Origin: Burkholderiales bacterium
GTDB taxonomy: Bacteria; Pseudomonadota; Gammaproteobacteria; Burkholderiales; Burkholderiaceae_D
DNA length: 39,220 nucleotides
Direction: 5' to 3'
Assembly: GCA_016200895.1 (NCBI GenBank)
Contig: JACQDX010000077.1
Span: 1-39,220 of the forward strand
Made by a program: the position numbers and the translations under genes. This document shows positions 34,801-39,220 of this stretch, piece after piece; the first letter of the stretch is position 1, and each line of letters opens with the position of its first letter. The notes under the pieces are model-generated. The model worked only from the letters and a program-made list of their open reading frames with translations. It was not told the origin of the DNA and made no database searches.

Positions 34801-35975
34801 TTGAACAGGGCTTCTACAGAATCTTCTGTTGGCGGTTCGCCAGGACGCATCATGCGGTAGATGGCAACGCGGGCAGCCATCTGGTCAGCTGTGTCATCAG
34901 CGCGCAGAGTCTGGGAAATGTAAGCACCCTGATCCAGGTCATTGGTGTACAAAGTCTGGATATCAGTCACTTTGGCATCGCGCAAACGACCCAGCAATTC
35001 TTCTGTCAGCTCATCATTGGCATTGGCAATGACTTCACCAGTGTCGGCATCAACGATGTTCTTGGCCAGGACGCGACCCAGCAGGTAGTCTTCAGGCACG
35101 GAAATGTGCTTGATGCCACCAGCTTCGATTTCACGTACATGCTTGGCATTGATACGCTTGTCTTTGGCAACGATGACTTTGCCGTCTTTGTCGCTGATGT
35201 CAAAACGGGCGACTTCGCCACGCAGGCGTTCCGCGACGAATTCCATCTCTGCGCCATCACTGTGCAGATTGAAATTATCAAAGACAAAGAAATTGGCCAG
35301 AATCTGTTCATTGCTCATGCCTATGGCGCGCAGCAAGATAGTGACTGGCATCTTGCGACGACGGTCAATACGGAAGAACAGGATGTCTTTAGGATCGAAT
35401 TCAAAGTCGAGCCAGGAACCACGGTAAGGAATGATCCTTGCCGAGAACAGCAATTTGCCGGAAGAATGTGTCTTGCCGCGGTCATGTTCAAAGAACACAC
35501 CAGGGGAACGGTGTAACTGGGACACGATAACGCGCTCAGTACCGTTGATGACAAAAGAACCAGTGGTTGTCATCAAAGGCAATTCGCCCATGTAGACTTC
35601 CTGTTCTTTCATTTCTTTGACAACCGGCTTGGTTGGTGATTCCTTGTCCAGAATGACCAGACGGACTTTTGCACGCAAAGGTGATGCATAAGTCAGGCCA
35701 CGCAATTGACATTCCTTGACGTCGAACGCAGGATCGCCTAAAACATAGGACAGGAATTCAAGACGTGCAAAGCCATTGTGCGAAACAATAGGGAAAATCG
35801 AGGTGAAGGCAGACTGCAAACCCTCGTTCTTACGAGTTGGCGGTGTTCTGTCTTCTTGTAAAAAACTCTGGTACGACTCGATTTGAGTCGCCAGCAAGAA
35901 CGGAACGTTGTGGACGTTGGCGCGCTTCGCAAAAGATTTACGAATACGCTTCTTCTCAGTAAATGAGTAGTGCAT
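31869..35975 (-). CDS. rpoB: DNA-directed RNA polymerase subunit beta
   Basis: Second-largest RNA polymerase subunit, forming half of the active cleft and the rifampicin pocket. The 1368-residue protein begins [18 protein letters not shown]; the start is set by GGAG seven bases upstream rather than by an upstream in-frame codon. Visible signatures include [37 protein letters not shown] (rifampicin region, with the usual Asp, His and Ser in place), [15 protein letters not shown] and [16 protein letters not shown]. It follows rplL in the usual order. Confidence 0.98.
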   Translation of the reverse strand: MHYSFTEKKRIRKSFAKRANVHNVPFLLATQIESYQSFLQEDRTPPTRKNEGLQSAFTSIFPIVSHNGFARLEFLSYVLGDPAFDVKECQLRGLTYASPLRAKVRLVILDKESPTKPVVKEMKEQEVYMGELPLMTTTGSFVINGTERVIVSQLHRSPGVFFEHDRGKTHSSGKLLFSARIIPYRGSWLDFEFDPKDILFFRIDRRRKMPVTILLRAIGMSNEQILANFFVFDNFNLHSDGAEMEFVAERLRGEVARFDISDKDGKVIVAKDKRINAKHVREIEAGGIKHISVPEDYLLGRVLAKNIVDADTGEVIANANDELTEELLGRLRDAKVTDIQTLYTNDLDQGAYISQTLRADDTADQMAARVAIYRMMRPGEPPTEDSVEALFNGLFYSEDRYDLSAVGRMKFNRRIGRDELTGAMTLSNEDVLAVIKILVELRNGRGEVDDIDHLGNRRVRCVGELAENQFRAGLVRVERAVKERLGQAEADNLMPHDLINSKPISAAIREFFGSSQLSQFMDQTNPLSEITHKRRISALGPGGLTRERAGFEVRDVHPTHYGRVCPIETPEGPNIGLINSLALYARLNEYGFLETPYRKVVDSKITPQIDYLSAIEEGRYIIAQANATIDGEGKLIDELVSAREAGETILVSPERIQYMDVATGQVVSVAASLIPFLEHDDANRALMGANMQRQAVPCLRPEKAFVGTGIERTVAVDSGTTVQALRGGKVDYIDAGRIVIRVNDAEAQAGEVGVDIYNLIKYTRSNQNTNINQRPIVKVGDLVAKDDVLADGASTDLGELALGQNMLVAFMPWNGYNFEDSILISEKVVADDRYTSIHIEELSVVARDTKLGAEEITRDISNLAENQLARLDESGIVYIGAEVTAGDTLVGKVTPKGETQLTPEEKLLRAIFGEKASDVKDTSLRVPSGMVGTVIDVQVFTREGIQRDKRAQQIIDDELKRYRLDLNDQLRIVEGDAFERLERMLDGKIADGGPAKLAKGTKITREYLASVDKYHWFDIRLASDEAANSLVAMKDSIAEKRHQFDLAFEEKRTKLTQGDELPPGVQKMVKVYLAVKRRLQPGDKMAGRHGNKGVVSRIVPIEDMPYMADGTPADIVLNPLGVPSRMNVGQVLEVHLGWAAKGLGLRIGEMLKAKAKVEELRDFLKKIYNESGKKEDIDGFSDAEILELTNNLKHGVPFATPVFDGAHEDEIRRMLDLAFPDHIAAQLGMTPSKNQVTLFDGRTGEAFERKVTLGYMHVLKLHHLVDDKMHARSTGPYSLVTQQPLGGKAQFGGQRFGEMEVWALEAYGASYVLQEMLTVKSDDVNGRTKVYENLVKGDHVIDAGMPESFNVLVKEIRSLGIDIDLERS

Positions 35976-36120
35976 GGACACTCCGTGAGTGGCAAGGAAG
36001 GATAGAGAATTCAGGATTCTTGTCACAAAAATAAAACATAGCAACTCTGTGACAAAAAAACCTCAAGTCTCAACCCTCGGTCTTAATAAACAGCTAAACA
36101 ACCCTGAACGACAAAGAAGC

Positions 36121-36160
36121 CAAAGAGGAACCCTCTCTTCCAAGAGGATTCCTGTCTTTG
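36121..36160 (-). other. hairpin between rplL and rpoB, probable attenuator or processing site
   Basis: An imperfect long stem: CAAAG pairs with CTTTG, AGGAA with TTCCT and CTCT with AGAG, around a short loop. E. coli has a partial terminator and an RNase III site at the same place in its rplL-rpoB spacer; an equivalent role here is inference. Confidence 0.5.
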
Positions 36161-36197
36161 ACTTGGGCAAATCCGAAGACTTGCCATAATACCTGAA

Positions 36198-36566
36198 TTA
36201 CTTGATGTCGGCTTTCGCGCCAGCATCTTCCAGCTTTTTCTTAGCTGCGTCAGCATCAGCTTTGGAAACTGCTTCTTTAACTGCTTTTGGTGCGCCATCA
36301 ACTACGTCTTTAGCTTCTTTCAAGCCCAGACCAGTGATTTCACGAACTGCTTTAATGACGCCAACTTTGTTTGCGCCAACTTCAGTCAGAATTACGTTGA
36401 ATTCTGTTTGTTCGTCAACTGCTGCTGCTGGACCTGCTGCTGCTGGGCCTGCTACTGCTGCTGCGGAAACACCAAATTTTTCTTCGAAAGCTTTTACCAG
36501 GTCGTTCAGGTCCATTACGGACATCGCGCCTACGGCTTCCAGGATATCGTCTTTGCTAAGTGCCAT
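36198..36566 (-). CDS. rplL: 50S ribosomal protein L7/L12
   Basis: Stalk protein that recruits translation factors to the ribosome. The 122-residue product begins [12 protein letters not shown]. It has an N-terminal dimerisation domain (to about 35), an Ala/Pro-rich hinge ([18 protein letters not shown]) and the globular C-terminal domain ([40 protein letters not shown]). The start is set by GGAG six bases upstream. It follows rplJ closely, as in the conserved rplJL pair. Confidence 0.97.
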   Translation of the reverse strand: MALSKDDILEAVGAMSVMDLNDLVKAFEEKFGVSAAAVAGPAAAGPAAAVDEQTEFNVILTEVGANKVGVIKAVREITGLGLKEAKDVVDGAPKAVKEAVSKADADAAKKKLEDAGAKADIK

Positions 36567-36618
36567 TTGAAACTCCAATTAATTAATTACATTGATACGG
36601 TATTTGACGGAAAAGAAC

Positions 36619-37158
36619 TTATTCTGCGGCAGCTTCAGCAGCTTCTTCAGCTACTGGTGCTGCAGGAGAACCTGCTTCTTTCTGTGCTGCGACGGCTGCC
36701 AGAGCACGTGCGAAAGCGGATACAGGAGCCTGCATCATGCCAACCACTTGCGCCAACAATACTTCACGGCTAGGAATGCTTGCCAATGCGACAACGCCAG
36801 CTTTATCCAGCGATTTGCCTGCATAGTTACCCGCTTTAACAACCAGTTTGTCATTGCTTTTTGCAAAGTCTTGAACGACTTTAGCAGCAGCAACAGCATC
36901 TTCCGAGATTGCATAAATCAACGGACCAGTCATTTCAGAAGCGAGACTTGCAAATGCAGTTCCCTCAACAGCGCGACGTGCCAATGTGTTTTTCAACACA
37001 CGCATGTATACGCCTTGAGCGCGTGCGCTAGCACGCAATTGCGTCAAATGACCGACCTGGATGCCACGATATTCGGCCACGACGATAGTCTGTGCAGTTG
37101 CTACTTTTGCAGAGACTTCAGCGACGACGGCTTTTTTGTCATTCAGATTGAGACTCAC
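36619..37158 (-). CDS. rplJ: 50S ribosomal protein L10
   Basis: Base of the ribosomal stalk; binds 23S rRNA and L7/L12 dimers and represses its own mRNA. The 179-residue product starts [15 protein letters not shown], with [17 protein letters not shown] and [14 protein letters not shown], and an Ala-rich C-terminal tail. The start is a GTG: GGAGG lies exactly six bases before it, while the in-frame TTG two codons upstream directly touches the GGAGG and cannot be used. A leader of about 300 nt with hairpins precedes it. Confidence 0.97.
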   Translation of the reverse strand: MSLNLNDKKAVVAEVSAKVATAQTIVVAEYRGIQVGHLTQLRASARAQGVYMRVLKNTLARRAVEGTAFASLASEMTGPLIYAISEDAVAAAKVVQDFAKSNDKLVVKAGNYAGKSLDKAGVVALASIPSREVLLAQVVGMMQAPVSAFARALAAVAAQKEAGSPAAPVAEEAAEAAAE

Positions 37159-37457
37159 GGTCAACCTCCATTAATGATATTCAGTCCATACACCGGAATG
37201 ATGTACTTCCCTCATATCGTTTCGAACACGGCGTCCGAAGTTAGGAGTTTCACTGGGGGACCAGTAATCACTACAAAACTTGTTCGGGTACACCATCTGC
37301 GTTGGGACCTGTCGATTGCTCTCCAGATATTAACCTCATGCTTGGAAAACTACTCTTACACACTCGGCCCAACGGTCTTTGACACTCTGGATGCTTGTTC
37401 AAAACATCCAGCCCAAAGATGTGCCCTGCATCATGGATGCAGGGACTTAATTCTTGC
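37159..37457 (-). promoter_or_regulatory. rplJL leader region, probable L10 autoregulatory RNA
   Basis: About 300 non-coding bases separate rplA and rplJ. On the minus strand they begin with an exact 9-bp hairpin (CCCTGCATC/GATGCAGGG, 37424-37444) right after rplA. A longer stem follows, made of CTGGATG/CATCCAG (37387-37411) extended by TCTTTG/CAAAGA. The leader ends in the GGAGG ribosome site. In other bacteria L10 binds such a leader to repress rplJL. The hairpins are seen; L10 binding and a promoter here are inference. Confidence 0.55.
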
Positions 37458-38153
37458 TTAGCCTGCCAGATTAGCGTGATCTACACGTACACCTGCACCC
37501 ATAGTGGATGAGATGGATACTTTACGCAGATACACACCTTTGCTGGATGCTGGTTTAGCTTTGTTCAAAGCTTCGATCAGCGCAACCAGATTGGACTTCA
37601 GGTCACCATCAGCAAACGACTTACGGCCGATTGTTGTGTGGATGATACCTGCTTTGTCTGTACGGTATTGTACTTGACCAGCTTTTGCATTTTTAACTGC
37701 AGTAGCTACGTCAGGAGTCACTGTACCGACTTTAGGATTAGGCATCAAACCGCGTGGACCCAGGATCTGACCCAGAGTACCAACGATACGCATAGTGTCT
37801 GGAGAAGCGATAACTACGTCAAATGGCATGTCGCCAGCTTTAACGCGTTCAGCCAAATCTTCCATACCAACGATATCAGCACCGGCAGCTTTCGCTTCTT
37901 CCGCTTTTGCACCTTGTGCAAATACGGCTACGCGTACTGTCTTGCCTGTACCAGCTGGCAATACAACTGCGCCACGAACAACCTGGTCAGATTTCTTAGG
38001 ATCAACGCCCAGTTGGACGGATACGTCGATGGATTCGTTGAATTTTGCTGTTGCGCATTCTTTGATCAAAGCGATAGCATTGTCAAATGGATACACTTTC
38101 AGACGGTCAACTTTCGTTGCCAGCAATTTTGCTTTTTTAGATAACTTAGCCAT
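37458..38153 (-). CDS. rplA: 50S ribosomal protein L1
   Basis: Forms the L1 stalk and, in many bacteria, represses the rplKA mRNA. The 231-residue product has typical segments: [58 protein letters not shown], and the C-terminal [20 protein letters not shown]. Its ATG shares a base with the rplK stop (TAATG), giving tight translational coupling. Confidence 0.98.
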   Translation of the reverse strand: MAKLSKKAKLLATKVDRLKVYPFDNAIALIKECATAKFNESIDVSVQLGVDPKKSDQVVRGAVVLPAGTGKTVRVAVFAQGAKAEEAKAAGADIVGMEDLAERVKAGDMPFDVVIASPDTMRIVGTLGQILGPRGLMPNPKVGTVTPDVATAVKNAKAGQVQYRTDKAGIIHTTIGRKSFADGDLKSNLVALIEALNKAKPASSKGVYLRKVSISSTMGAGVRVDHANLAG

Positions 38154-38584
38154 TACAGACCCTCTACCGTGATGCCCATGGAACGAGCAGAACCAGCAAT
38201 AGTACGCACTGCTGCGTCCATATCAGCTGCTGTCAAATCAGCGCGTTTAACTGTCGCGATTTCTTCAGCTTGCTGGCGAGTAATTTTGCCAACTTTGTCT
38301 GTATGTGGTTTTGCAGAACCTTTAGTGATGCCAGCTGCTTTTTTGATCATGTAAGTTGCTGGAGGAGTCTTCATCACGAATGTGAAAGACTTGTCAGCAA
38401 ATGCGGTGATCACAACAGGAATAGGCATGCCTGGTTCCAGACCTTGGGTCTGCGCGTTGAACGCTTTGCAGAATTCCATGATATTCAGACCACGTTGACC
38501 CAGAGCTGGACCGATAGGTGGGGATGGGTTTGCTTTACCAGCCGGCACTTGCAGCTTAATAAAACCAATGATTTTCTTTGCCAT
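38153..38584 (-). CDS. rplK: 50S ribosomal protein L11
   Basis: Part of the GTPase-associated centre of the ribosome. The 143-residue product begins [20 protein letters not shown] and contains [20 protein letters not shown] and the C-terminal [14 protein letters not shown] and [12 protein letters not shown]. The start is set by AAGGAGCC upstream; a frame beginning five codons earlier is not needed. It overlaps rplA by one base and is preceded by a strong hairpin. Confidence 0.98.
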   Translation of the reverse strand: MAKKIIGFIKLQVPAGKANPSPPIGPALGQRGLNIMEFCKAFNAQTQGLEPGMPIPVVITAFADKSFTFVMKTPPATYMIKKAAGITKGSAKPHTDKVGKITRQQAEEIATVKRADLTAADMDAAVRTIAGSARSMGITVEGL

Positions 38585-38614
38585 GTTTGGCTCCTTCAAA
38601 AAATGAGTAGTAGC

Positions 38615-38644
38615 GCCTGTCGGTATCTTTTCATACCAACAGGC
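38615..38644 (-). promoter_or_regulatory. hairpin in the rplK leader
   Basis: On the minus strand GCCTGTTGGTAT pairs with ATACCGACAGGC over 12 positions (one U-G pair) around a 6-nt loop, about 30 bases before the rplK start. It is a candidate target for L1 autoregulation of rplKA, as in E. coli; binding is inferred. A second, weaker hairpin (ACCAGT/ACTGGT with AACAAA/TTTGTT) lies at 38703-38737. Confidence 0.5.
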
Positions 38645-38752
38645 TCCTCCGCCTGCTGAGAATTGCCTGTATTACGCTTGTAGTACTACAGCCAACGCTC
38701 TAACCAGTTTCAACAAATTGCTTTGTTACGTACTGGTCAAACGTGAATCCTG

Positions 38753-39220
38753 TTAAACCTTTTCAACCTGGGAAAATTCCAGCTCTACTGGTGTAGCACG
38801 ACCAAAAATAGTGACAGTCACGCGGACTTTGGACTTTTCATAATTGACTTCTTCAACATTGCCGTTAAAGTCAGTGAAAGGACCATCCTTGATGCGGACT
38901 ACTTCGCCTACTTCGTACAAGACTTTTGGTCTTGGTTTTTCAACGCCTTCTTGCATCTGCTGCAAGATCTTGTCGATTTCGTGCTGCGGTATCGGGGAAG
39001 GCTTGTTTGATTTGCCGCCGATAAAACCGGTTACCTTGCTGGTGTTTTTTACCAGATGCCAGGTATCGTCAGTCATTTCCATTTCTACGAATACATAGCT
39101 AGGGAACAAACGACGCTCAGTGACGACTTTCTTGCCATTCTTTGGCTCTATCACTTCTTCAGTCGGAACCAGAATCTGACCGAATTTATCTTGCATCTCT
39201 GCGCGCTCTATACGCTCCAC
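38753..39220 (-). CDS. nusG: transcription termination/antitermination factor NusG, 5' end outside window
   Basis: Binds RNA polymerase and links it to Rho or the ribosome. The 155 residues seen cover most of the NGN domain ([37 protein letters not shown]) and the whole KOW domain ([49 protein letters not shown]). Compared with E. coli NusG (181 residues) about 25-30 N-terminal residues lie beyond the right edge. The first in-window codon is an internal valine, not a real start. Confidence 0.97.
   Translation of the reverse strand: MERIERAEMQDKFGQILVPTEEVIEPKNGKKVVTERRLFPSYVFVEMEMTDDTWHLVKNTSKVTGFIGGKSNKPSPIPQHEIDKILQQMQEGVEKPRPKVLYEVGEVVRIKDGPFTDFNGNVEEVNYEKSKVRVTVTIFGRATPVELEFSQVEKV

Noticed and set aside
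35976..36044. N-terminal extension of rpoB
   Set aside because: The GGAG site lies within it, immediately before the [10 protein letters not shown] start, which matches the family N-terminus.

Overview
This window looks like chromosomal DNA of a betaproteobacterium, most likely an Oxalobacteraceae member related to Undibacterium, Herbaspirillum or Janthinobacterium. The basis is the nusG-rplK-rplA-rplJ-rplL-rpoB-rpoC block, the birA-coaX-SPOR cluster beside it, and the overall character of the proteins. The genus is inference, because no search could be run.

Layout. (1) 1-985: the leader-distal part of a CRISPR array with 14 repeats, cut by the left window edge. Repeats decay towards the right, but several keep their hairpin through paired changes. 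No cas genes are in the window. (2) 1059-6861, all on the minus strand: blaI, a BlaR1-like M56 protease fused to an S11 penicillin-binding domain, a TonB-dependent receptor and a class C beta-lactamase. A dyad-bearing promoter precedes blaI. (3) 6902-11870: a solitary livM, an AraC-type regulator, and a divergent P2-type ATPase with unusual ion-site residues. (4) 11889-14199: a YcgR-like PilZ protein, an FMN reductase and a TlpA-like thioredoxin. The last two converge and are separated by a 345-bp MITE-like element that landed in a stop codon. (5) 14287-19390: an outer-membrane protein with an Lrp/AsnC regulator, divergent lysA, a periplasmic binding protein, a second TlpA-like protein (probable ATT start) and a PhyH dioxygenase. 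(6) 19568-21444: a short repeat element, aroG-type DAHP synthase and a DUF2628-like membrane protein. (7) 21484-24478: an iclR-hutG-hutF histidine-degradation operon with an upstream dyad. (8) 24567-27208: a small membrane protein, SPOR protein, coaX and birA. (9) 27265-39220: rpoC with a strong intrinsic terminator, rpoB, rplL, rplJ, rplA, rplK and the 3' part of nusG.

How the genes work together. The most system-like part is 1059-6861. A BlaI-type repressor and an unusual M56-PBP sensor sit directly upstream of a TonB receptor and ampC, which suggests cell-wall or beta-lactam damage signalling that controls ampC without AmpR. HutF and HutG finish the five-step histidine pathway. LysA makes lysine beside a likely Lrp-type regulator. 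The right third is the ordinary transcription/translation super-operon, with RNA leader hairpins and a copy of the short repeat family in the rpoB-rpoC gap.

The two best candidates for something little described are the M56-S11 sensor fusion with its locus, and the CRISPR array whose decayed repeats keep their stem by covariation. Two separate families of small non-autonomous repeats are also present.
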